A stretch of DNA of 64,000 bases from positions 124,001-188,000 of the forward strand of contig NZ_JBMPIT010000004.1 of the NCBI RefSeq assembly GCF_049341845.1. The letters run 5' to 3'. A program made the position numbers and the translations under genes. The DNA comes from Curtobacterium guangdongense. Its GTDB lineage: Bacteria > Actinomycetota > Actinomycetes > Actinomycetales > Microbacteriaceae. Each line of letters opens with the position of its first letter. Positions within the stretch are counted from its first letter, which is position 1. Below, piece after piece: positions 15,711 to 25,638 of this stretch. The notes under the pieces are model-generated. The model had not been told where the DNA came from. It was given only the letters and a program-made list of their open reading frames with translations, and made no database searches.

Positions 15711-16700
15711 TCATTGGCGGTAGAGCAGTGCCCGGACCTCGGACTCCGCGGCGTGCTCGCGCTTCGGATCGATGGTCTCGCCGTGCTCGTACGCGTCGAG
15801 CAGACGGGGATCGACGTAGCTCTGTCTGGCCACCGTCGGGGTGTTGCCGAGGACCTCGCTCGCCGCCTTGACCGCGTGTGACACCGCATGCTTCCGCTTC
15901 GTCTCGCTGGACTGCGGTCCGGTCTCCGCCAGGTCGATCGCCGCCGCGACCGTGCCGTGCAGCGTCCGGAAGTCCTTCGCGGTGAACTCGTCGCCTGCGC
16001 GCTCCTTGACGTAGGCGTTGATGTCCTCGGCCGACAGCGGCTCCCAGTCGGCGCCCCTGGTCGCACGGAAGGACAGCAGCCGCGCCGTGGGCCCGCGGCG
16101 CTTCATCCCGGCGATCACGCTCGACAGGTCGGCGTCGTGGATGGACGACGACCACTCCTGCCCGCTCTTGCCGGGGAAGGAGAGCTCGATGTCGTCACCG
16201 GACACGTGCGCGTGCGCGCAGAGCAACGTGGAGAGGCCCCGGCTGCCGTGCTCGGACGCGTACCGTTCCGACCCGACTCGCAGCGATCCCTGGTCGAGCA
16301 TCCGGAACGCTGCAGCGAGCGCACGACGCCGATCCGGCTCGGGGCGTCGCAGGTCGAGCGTGACGCCGCGGCGTGCGCTCGGGAGCGACTCCGCGAGGGC
16401 GAGCGCCCGGTCGTACTTGATGCGGTCCATCCGCTCTCGCCAGGACGGGTGGTACATGTACTGCCGCCGTCCGACCGCGTCGATGCCGGTGGCGAGGACG
16501 TGGCCGTTGTCGTACGGCGAGATCCAGACGTCCTCCCACGCCGGCGGCACGACGAGGTCCTCGAGGCGCTTCCGGACGTCCGGGTCCGTGACGGTCTGCC
16601 CGTCGGGGTCACGGTACGAGAATCCCTTGCCCGAGCGGACGCGGTGGTAGCCACGACCGTTGGTCGCGGATCTGCGGAGGCGTGTCACCCCTCCGAGCAA
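15711..16700 (-). CDS. DNA topoisomerase IB (poxvirus-like)
   Basis: 329 aa. The bacterial TopIB N-terminal domain (GKGFSYRDPDGQTVTD, VVPPAWEDVWISPYDNGHVL, GRRQYMYHPSWRERMDRIKY) is followed by the catalytic domain with the Arg/His residues and the nucleophilic Tyr in TVARQSYVDPRLLDAYEHG. It relaxes supercoils through a 3'-phosphotyrosyl bond. The start is uncertain: TTG at 16700 with GAGGCGGG upstream, or GTG at 16688 just after GGAGGG (too close). It is 92 bases upstream of the DarT-like gene on the same strand, so the two may be cotranscribed. Confidence 0.92.
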   Translation of the reverse strand: MLGGVTRLRRSATNGRGYHRVRSGKGFSYRDPDGQTVTDPDVRKRLEDLVVPPAWEDVWISPYDNGHVLATGIDAVGRRQYMYHPSWRERMDRIKYDRALALAESLPSARRGVTLDLRRPEPDRRRALAAAFRMLDQGSLRVGSERYASEHGSRGLSTLLCAHAHVSGDDIELSFPGKSGQEWSSSIHDADLSSVIAGMKRRGPTARLLSFRATRGADWEPLSAEDINAYVKERAGDEFTAKDFRTLHGTVAAAIDLAETGPQSSETKRKHAVSHAVKAASEVLGNTPTVARQSYVDPRLLDAYEHGETIDPKREHAAESEVRALLYRQ

Positions 16701-16792
16701 ACACGTCCCGCCTCAGCGGGGCAGCAGCAAGCGACGGATCGCGCACCGCGAACCGGTGGAACCGGCCGGCCGACGGGGTGGTGCCGACCGAC

Positions 16793-16840
16793 GACGGACG
16801 GGAGGACCGGTGCGGGCGTGCACCGGTCCTCCCGTCCGTC
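16793..16840 (-). terminator. 21-bp hairpin terminator after the giant surface-protein gene
   Basis: A perfect 21-bp inverted repeat (16793-16813 with 16820-16840) with a 6-base loop lies 24 bases past the stop of the 8.5-kb gene. It begins GACGGACGGGAGG, as does the 48-bp palindrome at 46677-46724. No T-run follows. Confidence 0.75.
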
Positions 16841-16864
16841 AGGCGGTCACCGCAGGCCGCTCGG

Positions 16865-19800
16865 TCACCGTGCGTCGCGTCGGCGGCGGACCAGGAGCAG
16901 GAGCAGACCGACCGAGAGCGCGAGCAACGCGAGCGCTCCACCGAGCCCGAGGCCCGCCGCACCGGTGAACGCCAGCGCACGGGGCTGCGGGTCGGCGCGG
17001 ACCGGCGCCGGGTCGCTCGCGCGGAGCGGGTCCATCGCGACCGCGCCGGTCACCTGCGTCGTCGCGGACCGGACGGTCGCGACGTTGGTGATGCGGTCGG
17101 GGGCGTCCGCGGTGACCCGGACGGTCAGCTGGATCGCGATCCGGTCACCGCTGGCGAGCGGCTCGTCGAGCGTGCAGGACACCGTCGAGCCGGTCGTGCA
17201 GGTGGCGGCGCGGTCGTCGACGCTCACGAACGACAGGCCCGCCGGCAGTGCGTCGGTGACCACGACGGGACCAGGGTCCTCGGTGGGTCCGGCGTTGCTG
17301 ACCGTGATCGTGTACCCGACCGTGCTCCCGCGGACGAGCTCGCCGGTGTGCGACTTCGTCACGGACAGGCTCGAGAGCGGCTGGACCGCGAGCTCGTCGT
17401 CGGCGTCGTTGTCCGCCAGCGTCGTCTCGGTGGTCGTCGTCGCGACCGTGGCCGTCGGCGTCACGCCGGGGTAGGCAGCAGCGGTGGGCGTCTGGTGCAC
17501 CGTGATCGCCGGCGCCAGCGTGCCGGCCGGCAGCGTGCCGCTCAGCGCGAACGACACCGTCGTGCTGCCGTCGGGGTTCGCGACGACCCCGGTGACCGTC
17601 CACGCCGGGTCCGCCTCGGTGGAGACGTACGTCAGGCCCTTCGGCAACGTGTACGTCGCGGTGACGGCCGCTGCGTCGGAGAGCCCGGCGTTCCGGATCT
17701 GCACCGTCTCGGGCAGGTCCTTCCCGATCACGGCCTTCCCGGTGTGCCCGATGCTGATCTGCACGTTCGCGACGGCGGCGACCGGCAGCGGGGCCGTTGC
17801 CGTCCCGCCGTTGGTGCCGACCGGCTCCGGGGTGCCCTGCGCGGTGATCGCCGCACGGTTCTCGATCGCGCCGGCAGTGTAGCCCGACGCGATCGCCGTG
17901 GTCAGCCAGAGTCCCGGCGCATCCGTGCCCGCGACGACGGTCGATCCCAGCGTGCACGTCACGACGGTCGTGTCCGTCGTGCCGTCGCAGGTCCAGACGG
18001 CGCCGTCGGACTGCGCGGCCACGAACCGCATGCCCTCCGGCAGCTGGTCGGTGACGACGGTGTCCGGCTGCTCGTCGGACGGTCCCTCGTTGCGCACCTG
18101 CAGGTACCAGACCTGCTGGCCGCCGGCGGTGGTCGTCGTGGAACGGTCCGTCGACCCGGCCCGGTCGACCGGGGTCTTCGACAGCGTCAGCGCGGCGTGC
18201 GTGGTCACGTCGACGTCGGCACCCGCGGTGTCGTCCGAGGGATCCGGGTCGTCCGTCGCCGAGGAGACCGTCGCCGTGTTCCGGAGCGTGCCGGCCGGCG
18301 TCCCCGAGGCGATCGCCGCCGTCACGTGGAACGTGGCGGACGCACCGGACGCGAGCGTGCCGGTGGACCAGGTGGTCGGGTCGACGCCCTGTTCCCACGC
18401 GGCGTCGTCCGTGGTGACCGCGGTCACGGTCATCCCGGCCGGGGCGGTGTCGGTCCACGTGACGCGCTGGGCGTCCGAGGGGCCGGCGTTCGTCACGGTC
18501 ACGTCGTACGTCACGTCCGTCCCGGCGTCGGCCGAGGCCGCGCTGGTCCTGGTCTTCGTGATCGACAGGTCCGCGGAGGTGGTGACGCCGACGGTCGCGT
18601 CGTCGTGCGCCGTCTCCCCCTTCGCGGTGACCGGCGCGGCGGTCGCGGTGTTCACGATGGACGAGCCACGGAACGAGGCCGGGACGTGCACCACGACGCC
18701 GATGGTGTCCGGATCGGTGGCACCCGCGGCGATGCCGTCGGTGCTCACGAGGGTCAGGACGCCGTCGACGTTCGACTCCACGGTCCAGTGCGCGGCGGTC
18801 CCGTCGGTCAGCCCGACGTACTCGACGCCGACCGGCAGCGTGTCCTGCACGCGGACGCTCGGGGTGGTCGCGTCGCCCGCCGGCAGGTCGGACGGCCCGT
18901 CCGGGTTCGCGACCTGGATCGTGTAGGTGACGTCCTCCCCTGCGTCGACCGACTGGACGTCCGCGGTCTTCGTGACCCGCAGTCCGACCGTCTGCGTCGC
19001 AGCGCTGGAGGTGCTCGCCGTCTGCGTCGCCGCGTTGTCCGAGCGCACCACGGCGGTGTTCGCGAGGGTGCCGGAGAGGTCGGCAGGCGTCGTCACCGTG
19101 ATGGTGAACGACGACATTGTCCCGGCACGCAGGGTGCCGTCGAGCACGCAGGAGACCGTGTCGTCCGACGTGCACGTCCAGTCGCCGTCGGCCTGCGACC
19201 CGCCCTGGAGGCTCGTCCCCGACTCGAGCGCGTCGGTCACGACGACCTTCCGCGCGTCGGCCGTACCGGTGTTCCGGACCGTGATGGTCCAGTCCGCCGG
19301 CTCGCCCGCCACGAGGCGGTCGCTCGAGAACGCCTTCGCGATCGTCAGCGAGGTGGTGTCGTCGACCGGGGTGCTCGTGTTGCTGACGTCGTTCGACGCC
19401 TTCGGGTCGGTCGTCGACGGGTCGACGGCGACGCGGGCGGTGTTCGCGATCGTCTGCGACGCCGTCGTGTCCGGCTGCACAGTCGCCGTGACGGTGATCG
19501 GCGGTGCGGTCGTCCCGTTCGCCAGACCGTCACGGGTGCAGGTGAGGGTGTTGCCGTCGGTGTCGCACGTCCACCCGCTGTCGGCCGCGACGGTCGCCTG
19601 CTCGAGCCGTACGGTGCTCGGCAGCGTGTCGGTCACGGTGACGGTGCCGCGGGCGTCGGAGACGCTCTGCTCGGCAGGGTCACGGATGTTCTGCACCGAG
19701 AGGGTCCACGAAGCCGTCCCACCGGCGGTGAAGCGATCGGCAGCGGCCGTCTTCGTGATGGCGAGGTCCGCGATCGCGACCGGGGTGGTGCTCGCCGAGT

Positions 19801-22800
19801 CCGAGTCGTTCCCGTCGTTCGGGTCGAACGTCTGGCCGGTGCCCTGGTGGATCGTCGCGCTGTTGCGGATCGCGGTGAGCGGTGCGTCGGCGGGCAGCGT
19901 CAGTGCGACGTCGAGCTCCGGGAACGCCGAGCCCGACGCGACCACGGCACCGTTGGCGCAGGTCTGCTCGTCCGTGCCCGTCGTCGTGCACGTCCAGCCC
20001 GACCCGGTGAACCGCAGCGTGGCGCCGTCCGGGAGCCCGGCGACGGTGTCCACCACGGTCGTGCCGTGTGCGGCGTCCCCGCCGGTGTTCGTGACCACGA
20101 TCGTCCAGGCCTTCGCCGTGGTCGCGCCGGCCACCACGTCCGCGGTCGTCGCCTTCTTGGCGATCGACAGGTCGGCCGCGGCGATCGCGGCGGTCGCGGT
20201 CGCGTCGGTCCCCGCGGTGCCGTCCTGCTGCTTCGGGTAGGTGGTGAACGAGCCGGCGCCGCCGTCGTACCCGGTGCCGCCGGAGGCGTCCGTGATCGTC
20301 GCGGTGACGTGGTTCGTGTGCTTCGTCGCCGTGCCGGCCGCCGTGGCAGCGGCCGTCGTCGGGGTCGCGCGGTAGTGCAGCGTCAGGGTCTCGTTGGTCC
20401 CGAGCGTCCCGAGGTCGGCCCAGGTGAGCGTGGTCCCGGCCGCTGACGGGTCGGGAGCGGCCGCGCTGGCGCCACCGTTCCTGGTGGTCGTCGAGCTGCC
20501 GGCGTCGTAGGTCCACCCGTCGGGCAGGACGTCCCGCGCGGCGACGGAGGTCGCGGCGCTGCCGGTGTTCGTGAACGTCACCGTGAAGTCGGACGGGACG
20601 CCGACGTAGGACAGCCCGCCGGCGGTGTCGTTGGACTTCGCCACGGCGACCGACGGGAACGACGGAGTCACCGACGCGCTCGCGGTGGTGGGGCCGTACG
20701 AGCCGCCGTCACCGTCCGGGAGCGAGGTGTACGTGCCCGTCGAGGCGGTGTTCACCAGGGCGTCGCCGGTCAGCTTCGTGTCCTCGTCGAGCACGGCGTG
20801 GTACGTGTACGTGGTCGTGGAACCGGTGCCGAAGGTCGTGCTGGGCCAGGTGATGACACCGCCGCCGCACTTCGCGTCGGTGCTGAGCGTGCCGCCGCCG
20901 GAGATCCGTGCGGGGTCGACCACGATGCCGTCCGGCACGCAGTCGGTGACGCTCGTGCCGTACGCGGGCGAACCGGAGCTCGAGACCGTCACCGCGTAGG
21001 TGATGTCCTGGCCCGGCTCGGCCTTCGCGGTCGTCGTGGTCTGCCCGGCGACCGTCGCCGACTTCGCGATCGCGAGGGACGGGGTCACCGCGGTGGCGTT
21101 CGCCTGGTTCGACGTCGTCGATGCGTCGGTCGGCTCGGCCCCCTTCGCCGTCCGGTCGTAGGCGAGCTTCGCGGTGTTCGAGTACGCGGTGCCCGACAGC
21201 TGACCCGCACCGAGCTGCACGGGGACGTCGACCGTGATCGTCAGCGGTGCGGCGAGCCCCGACGCGATGTCGGAGATCCGCACCGTGACGGTCCCGGAGG
21301 TGACCGACGGGGTGACGGTGACCGAGGAGTCGCTCGCGGTCGCGGTCGGGGTCCCGACCGCGGTCATGCCCTTCGGCAGGGTGTCCGTGATCCGGCCGTC
21401 GTACATCGCGACGTTCGCCGGGACGGTCGCGGTGATGCGGTAGGTCGCGGTGTCGCCGGCGCGGATCGGGAGCGCGTTCTTGTTCGCGGGGTTCGTCGTC
21501 GCGGTGCCCGTGCCGGCACCGGTCGTGGCGTTCCACGTCGGCGCCGTGAGCGTCTTCGCGATGGACGGTCCGGTCACGGTCACCGAGTTCGTCGTGGTCG
21601 CGACCTGCACGAAGGACGTGTTCGCCGTGGCGTAGTCGGTGTCGAGGCTGGACGCGAGGACCCTGGCGGTGTTCACGTACTGCCGTCCGGCGGGGGCGGC
21701 CGTCCCCACCGTCGCGGTGACGGTGATCGTCGCGGAGGCGCCGGCGGCCAGGGTGCCCACCGACCACGTGTGCAGCGTGGTGCCGGTCGGGCAGCTGCCC
21801 AGTGCGGTCTGCTGCGCGCTCGTCGGCGTGCTCTCGGCACGCGAGCTGCTCGTGAGGGTGAGTTCGTCGGGGAAGCAGTCCGCGATCACGGTCGACCGTG
21901 CGTCCGCGGTGGACGCGGTGTTCTTCGCCGTCAGCGTCCACGTCACCGTGTCCCGACCGGCGACGGTCCGGCCGCCCAGGTTGTTGGTCTTCGAGATGCC
22001 GACCTGCGGCGGCTGGACCGCGATCGTCTTCGCCGCGGAGCTCGTCGACGGGGTCCCGTCGGCCGGCTTCGACGAGAACGTCGCCGTGTTCGTGACGGCG
22101 CCGGGTGCGGTGCCGGACGCGTCGTACTTCCCGACCCCCTTCGTCACCACGAGCCCGGATGCGGTGACGGAGAAGACCGCGGTCGAGTCCCCGGCGTTGT
22201 CGAAGGTCGTGGGGAAGACCACGGCGCCGGCGCCGAGCGTGTTCCCCGTCCCGGTCAGCGTGAAGGTCTGCCCGGCGTAGGTCCCGTCGACGTCGGTCGA
22301 CCGGGCCGAAGCCGGCACGGTGATCGTGCTGCCGTCCGGGAAGGTCAGGGTCCAGCTGCTCGCGGACGTCGTCGAGACACCGGTCGGCAACGGGTCGCTG
22401 AGCGTACCGTTGCCGACGCTCGTGTGCGCCGGGACGGTGGCCGAGTAGGTGTACGTCACGCCCTGGCCGGGCGCCGCGGTGTCCCCGGAGAGGTTCGTCG
22501 TGGAGCCGGCGACCGAGCCGCCGCGCTTCTCGACCGCCACGGCCGGGATCGACACGGATCGTGCAGCGTCGGCGTTCGGCGCCGTCCCCTGCCCCGGCGC
22601 CGGCGTCGCGGTGAAGGTGCTCCCAGCAGCCTTCGCCGGGATCCAGGTGGTCGTCGTGTCCGCGTTCGTCGTGGTCGTGAAGCTGGTGACCGACGCGGTG
22701 TTGGCGTACGCCGTGCCGACGTACCCGGGGGTCGGCACGGTCAGGTCGTACGTCAGCGCCTTCGTGGCAGCGGCGTCGATCGAGGGGATCGTCCAGCGGA

Positions 22801-25381
22801 GGTAGCGCGAGGACGCGTACTGCGACGCGGCGCCGGTCGGAGCCGGACCGCAGGCACCGTCGTCCGAGATCGCCGAGACCGCAGCACAATCGACTCCGGC
22901 GGGGAGCGCATCCCACACCGTGACGTCACCGATGGCCGCGCTGGAGCCCGTCGCCGGTCGGTTGCCGACGGTCAGGCGGTAGTGCAGCGTCGCGCCCTCG
23001 GTCGTCGTCGGCGGGTTCGTGACCGAACCGCTGGCGTCGACGATGTCCTTCGCGAGGGTCGCGGTGGGCGTCCCGGCGACGGCGTAGCCGACCGAGGTGC
23101 GGAGACTCGTCACGGCGCCGGCGGTGTTCTGCTGGGCGACCTTCATGAGGTTGTCGGCGAGGTCGACCTTCGTCGCGCTCGAGCCCTGCGAGGTGATGCG
23201 CGCGGCGACGTAGAGCACGACCCGTGCACCGTCGGCGTCGCCGTCCACGTACGTGCCGCTCGCGCCGGAGACCGTGTGCCCGATCGCGAACGCGCCCGTC
23301 GTCGACGACGAGGACGTCAGGGCGACGTCCGACTCCGGGACCGTGCTCTCCGTCCCGTAGGACCAGTCGGTGTCCTCGGCCCAGCTGCTGCCGGCCGTGG
23401 TGTGCACGGGGAGCATGTCGGTGATCGTCGCGTTGCGGCTCTGGACGCCGGCCGGGAAGTCCACCTGCAGCTTGAAGCAGACCAGGTCCCCGAGCTGGAA
23501 GGCGTCGCTCGGGGTGGTCGTCACGTAGGAGCCGGGCCGGCCGGCCGCGGAGCAGTCGGCGGAGCTCGTCACGCCGTCGCTCGCGCTCCGCGGCAGGACG
23601 GACTTCGTGATCGTCGGGGCCTTCGACGTGATGGACGCCCGGGAGTCGTCGACCACCTTCGTGGCACCGCTGTCGCCGTGGACGCCGGTGGAGGTGCCCG
23701 TCATCGCGACCGTGTTGTCGAACGAGTCACCGGCGGACGTCGGCCCGCCTGAGCCCGTGACCGAGTAGGCGGTCCGCATGAGCGCCTGGTACCGGACGGT
23801 CGTCGCGCCGTCTGCTGCCAGGTCCGCGATGTGGAACGAGATCGTGAACTTCCCCGTCGCGGCGTCGTAGGCGACACGGTCCACGGTGGCGTTCGTCATC
23901 TGCTGGTCCAGCGACGCGTTCATCGCGAGCGTGCAGTCCGCGGGGAAGGTCCCCGTGGTGGGCGTGCCCGCAGGGTACGCGGGGCAGAGTCCGTCGCCGA
24001 GCGTGTCGGTGAACGTGATGCCCGCCGACGACTCGTACTCGCTCGCCCGCACGTCCAACGAGTAGGTCGCGAACTTCCCGGCCGCGAACGAGCCGTCCGC
24101 CGGCGTGGTGACCGACTTCGCCACGGCGAGGTCCATCGCCTCGACGGTGAGTGCGGCGCTGGCGGACTGCGCCGAGGTCGCCGTCCCGCCGACCTTGCCC
24201 GTGTAGGTCCCGGCGGCGACGACGGTGTTCTCCTGTCCGCGGCCGTTCGAGGTGGTGTCGGCAGTGTCCTGCCGGGTCGAGGGGCCGTTGTTGTTGTCGA
24301 GGTTCGCCTCGTCGTGCAGCCCCGTGGCGGCGGGTGCCGACACGGCCCCGGCGGGCTTGTCCGTGCCCTGCCCGCTGAACGCCATGGTGTTCTCGAAGAG
24401 CGGCACCGCGGCGAGGTACTTGATGGTGACCGCGGTGTTCGTCAGCGTCGGGATCGACCAGACGACCTTCGTGAAGACCGCGCCGCCCTGTCCCGGGACG
24501 TCGTCCACCGTCGTGACGCTGTCCGGCGTCAGGCAGGCGCTCTGGTCCCACGAACCCGTGGCGCCGGCCGCCGTGGCGGACTGCAGCGACGGAGCGCCCG
24601 CGTACTCGGGTCCCGAGGTCGTGTTGTCGATCGCGCCGCAGCCGAGGAACTCCAGGCCCGCCGGCAGGAGGTCCGTCACCGTGACGTTCGTGCTCGGAGC
24701 CGTGGCGGTGTTCTGGACGGTCAGCGTGTACACCGTCGGGTGGTCGTGGACGCCGCGGACGAGCTCGTTCTCCGGGCTGCCCTCGGCCTTCGTGATGCGG
24801 ATCGCGGAGATCGACGTCGGGTTCGACGTCGCCGTGGCCGAGTTCGACGTGTTCGTCGCCGGAGCCCCGGTGGCGTCGAACGTCGGGATGTTGCGTGCGT
24901 CGTCGTTCACGGCGATCTGTGCCGTGCCGGTGAACGACGTGCCCACCGGGAAGACGGCGTCGGACGCGGTGACCTGGAACGCGATCGACTTCTGGTCACC
25001 CGAGACCAGGTCGGACACGTTCGAGAAGACGAGGAGCGTGCCACCGTCCGCGAGGGTCGTCGTGGTCGGATCGGGGAGCGCCATTCCGTCCGCCGTCGCC
25101 TTGCCCGCGACGTAGCTCACGCCGGCCGGCAGCGTGTACGAGTACCCGAGGTTGTAGAGGTCCGTGCCACCGGATGCATCCGCGGTGTTCTTCGCCGTGA
25201 GCGTCACCGTCGCCGGTGCCCCGCTCAGGACCGAGTCGTCCGCCTTCGCCGTGACGCTGACCGTCGAGGCCGCCGCCGCGGGCTGCGCGATCGCGAACAC
25301 CGCGAGGAGACCGGTCACGAGGGCGATCACCACCGCCATCGCCACGGATCGGGGGCGCGCGGGCAGCAGGGACAGTCGCAT
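16865..25381 (-). CDS. Giant wall-anchored DUF11-repeat surface protein (LAFTG)
   Basis: 2838 aa. A signal peptide (hydrophobic core about residues 13-33, likely cut after AQPAAAA) leads into about 18 tandem beta-sandwich modules of roughly 110-180 residues. Each starts with a strand like ADLSITKT or SLTIAKA and contains YTVTVTNTG-type and VTVTDTLPAGV-type strands, the pattern of DUF11/CARDB-like isopeptide-type repeats. The C-terminus is a sorting signal: LAFTG at 2803-2807, a hydrophobic helix and RRRRDAR. LAXTG signals are used by class E sortases of actinobacteria; no sortase is in the window. The protein is probably a long stalk or adhesin. It sits alone between tuf and topoisomerase IB. 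Ligand unknown. Confidence 0.88.
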   Translation of the reverse strand: MRLSLLPARPRSVAMAVVIALVTGLLAVFAIAQPAAAASTVSVTAKADDSVLSGAPATVTLTAKNTADASGGTDLYNLGYSYTLPAGVSYVAGKATADGMALPDPTTTTLADGGTLLVFSNVSDLVSGDQKSIAFQVTASDAVFPVGTSFTGTAQIAVNDDARNIPTFDATGAPATNTSNSATATSNPTSISAIRITKAEGSPENELVRGVHDHPTVYTLTVQNTATAPSTNVTVTDLLPAGLEFLGCGAIDNTTSGPEYAGAPSLQSATAAGATGSWDQSACLTPDSVTTVDDVPGQGGAVFTKVVWSIPTLTNTAVTIKYLAAVPLFENTMAFSGQGTDKPAGAVSAPAATGLHDEANLDNNNGPSTRQDTADTTSNGRGQENTVVAAGTYTGKVGGTATSAQSASAALTVEAMDLAVAKSVTTPADGSFAAGKFATYSLDVRASEYESSAGITFTDTLGDGLCPAYPAGTPTTGTFPADCTLAMNASLDQQMTNATVDRVAYDAATGKFTISFHIADLAADGATTVRYQALMRTAYSVTGSGGPTSAGDSFDNTVAMTGTSTGVHGDSGATKVVDDSRASITSKAPTITKSVLPRSASDGVTSSADCSAAGRPGSYVTTTPSDAFQLGDLVCFKLQVDFPAGVQSRNATITDMLPVHTTAGSSWAEDTDWSYGTESTVPESDVALTSSSSTTGAFAIGHTVSGASGTYVDGDADGARVVLYVAARITSQGSSATKVDLADNLMKVAQQNTAGAVTSLRTSVGYAVAGTPTATLAKDIVDASGSVTNPPTTTEGATLHYRLTVGNRPATGSSAAIGDVTVWDALPAGVDCAAVSAISDDGACGPAPTGAASQYASSRYLRWTIPSIDAAATKALTYDLTVPTPGYVGTAYANTASVTSFTTTTNADTTTTWIPAKAAGSTFTATPAPGQGTAPNADAARSVSIPAVAVEKRGGSVAGSTTNLSGDTAAPGQGVTYTYSATVPAHTSVGNGTLSDPLPTGVSTTSASSWTLTFPDGSTITVPASARSTDVDGTYAGQTFTLTGTGNTLGAGAVVFPTTFDNAGDSTAVFSVTASGLVVTKGVGKYDASGTAPGAVTNTATFSSKPADGTPSTSSAAKTIAVQPPQVGISKTNNLGGRTVAGRDTVTWTLTAKNTASTADARSTVIADCFPDELTLTSSSRAESTPTSAQQTALGSCPTGTTLHTWSVGTLAAGASATITVTATVGTAAPAGRQYVNTARVLASSLDTDYATANTSFVQVATTTNSVTVTGPSIAKTLTAPTWNATTGAGTGTATTNPANKNALPIRAGDTATYRITATVPANVAMYDGRITDTLPKGMTAVGTPTATASDSSVTVTPSVTSGTVTVRISDIASGLAAPLTITVDVPVQLGAGQLSGTAYSNTAKLAYDRTAKGAEPTDASTTSNQANATAVTPSLAIAKSATVAGQTTTTAKAEPGQDITYAVTVSSSGSPAYGTSVTDCVPDGIVVDPARISGGGTLSTDAKCGGGVITWPSTTFGTGSTTTYTYHAVLDEDTKLTGDALVNTASTGTYTSLPDGDGGSYGPTTASASVTPSFPSVAVAKSNDTAGGLSYVGVPSDFTVTFTNTGSAATSVAARDVLPDGWTYDAGSSTTTRNGGASAAAPDPSAAGTTLTWADLGTLGTNETLTLHYRATPTTAAATAAGTATKHTNHVTATITDASGGTGYDGGAGSFTTYPKQQDGTAGTDATATAAIAAADLSIAKKATTADVVAGATTAKAWTIVVTNTGGDAAHGTTVVDTVAGLPDGATLRFTGSGWTCTTTGTDEQTCANGAVVASGSAFPELDVALTLPADAPLTAIRNSATIHQGTGQTFDPNDGNDSDSASTTPVAIADLAITKTAAADRFTAGGTASWTLSVQNIRDPAEQSVSDARGTVTVTDTLPSTVRLEQATVAADSGWTCDTDGNTLTCTRDGLANGTTAPPITVTATVQPDTTASQTIANTARVAVDPSTTDPKASNDVSNTSTPVDDTTSLTIAKAFSSDRLVAGEPADWTITVRNTGTADARKVVVTDALESGTSLQGGSQADGDWTCTSDDTVSCVLDGTLRAGTMSSFTITVTTPADLSGTLANTAVVRSDNAATQTASTSSAATQTVGLRVTKTADVQSVDAGEDVTYTIQVANPDGPSDLPAGDATTPSVRVQDTLPVGVEYVGLTDGTAAHWTVESNVDGVLTLVSTDGIAAGATDPDTIGVVVHVPASFRGSSIVNTATAAPVTAKGETAHDDATVGVTTSADLSITKTRTSAASADAGTDVTYDVTVTNAGPSDAQRVTWTDTAPAGMTVTAVTTDDAAWEQGVDPTTWSTGTLASGASATFHVTAAIASGTPAGTLRNTATVSSATDDPDPSDDTAGADVDVTTHAALTLSKTPVDRAGSTDRSTTTTAGGQQVWYLQVRNEGPSDEQPDTVVTDQLPEGMRFVAAQSDGAVWTCDGTTDTTVVTCTLGSTVVAGTDAPGLWLTTAIASGYTAGAIENRAAITAQGTPEPVGTNGGTATAPLPVAAVANVQISIGHTGKAVIGKDLPETVQIRNAGLSDAAAVTATYTLPKGLTYVSTEADPAWTVTGVVANPDGSTTVSFALSGTLPAGTLAPAITVHQTPTAAAYPGVTPTATVATTTTETTLADNDADDELAVQPLSSLSVTKSHTGELVRGSTVGYTITVSNAGPTEDPGPVVVTDALPAGLSFVSVDDRAATCTTGSTVSCTLDEPLASGDRIAIQLTVRVTADAPDRITNVATVRSATTQVTGAVAMDPLRASDPAPVRADPQPRALAFTGAAGLGLGGALALLALSVGLLLLLVRRRRDAR

Positions 25382-25584
25382 CGGAGAGTGCTCTCGAGTC
25401 GTCGTCGGATGACGCGAGGCACAGCAGACCGCGCCGTCGGCCGGGCAGGGTCGAGCAGCGAGGAGGGGGTGTTCGGGTCACCGCGGCACCCAGGGCGGTC
25501 CCGCGACTCCACGGTATCGAGCACACTGACGGACCGATGCACCCAGATCGGGGTACACCGTTGTCGGTCTTCCGAGGGACGCGA
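25382..25584 (-). other. Intergenic region upstream of the giant gene
   Basis: About 200 bases with no gene. No convincing -35/-10 pair was found for the surface protein; TACCGT near 25515 is a possible -10 but lacks a good -35. The AGAG-rich stretch just before the ATG is a weak ribosome-binding site. Confidence 0.4.
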
Positions 25585-25614
25585 ACACCCGCCCGGCGCA
25601 TGCCGGACGGGTGT
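25585..25614 (-). terminator. Terminator of the antitoxin-like gene
   Basis: A 13-bp stem with one mismatch (25585-25597 with 25602-25614; ACACCCG and CCGGC arms) and a 4-base loop lies 24 bases after the stop of the 83-aa gene. It separates that gene from the giant surface-protein gene. Confidence 0.65.
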
Positions 25615-25638
25615 GGGATCGCAGGAGTCGGAGCGGGG

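Noticed and set aside
15711..16700. Possible tyrosine-recombinase integrase
   Set aside because: Topoisomerase IB shares the catalytic fold, but the N-terminal domain and the VVPPAWEDVWISPY-type motifs are those of bacterial topoisomerase IB. No attachment sites, tRNA or phage genes are nearby.
16682..23752. Long plus-strand frames (up to 1254 aa) opposite the giant surface-protein gene
   Set aside because: Composition is that of reversed Thr/Ala/Val codons, with no start signals or recognisable domains.
16865..25381. CRISPR-like or DNA tandem repeats inside the giant gene
   Set aside because: The repetition is at the protein-fold level; the DNA of the modules is too diverged for direct-repeat arrays, and no spacers are seen.
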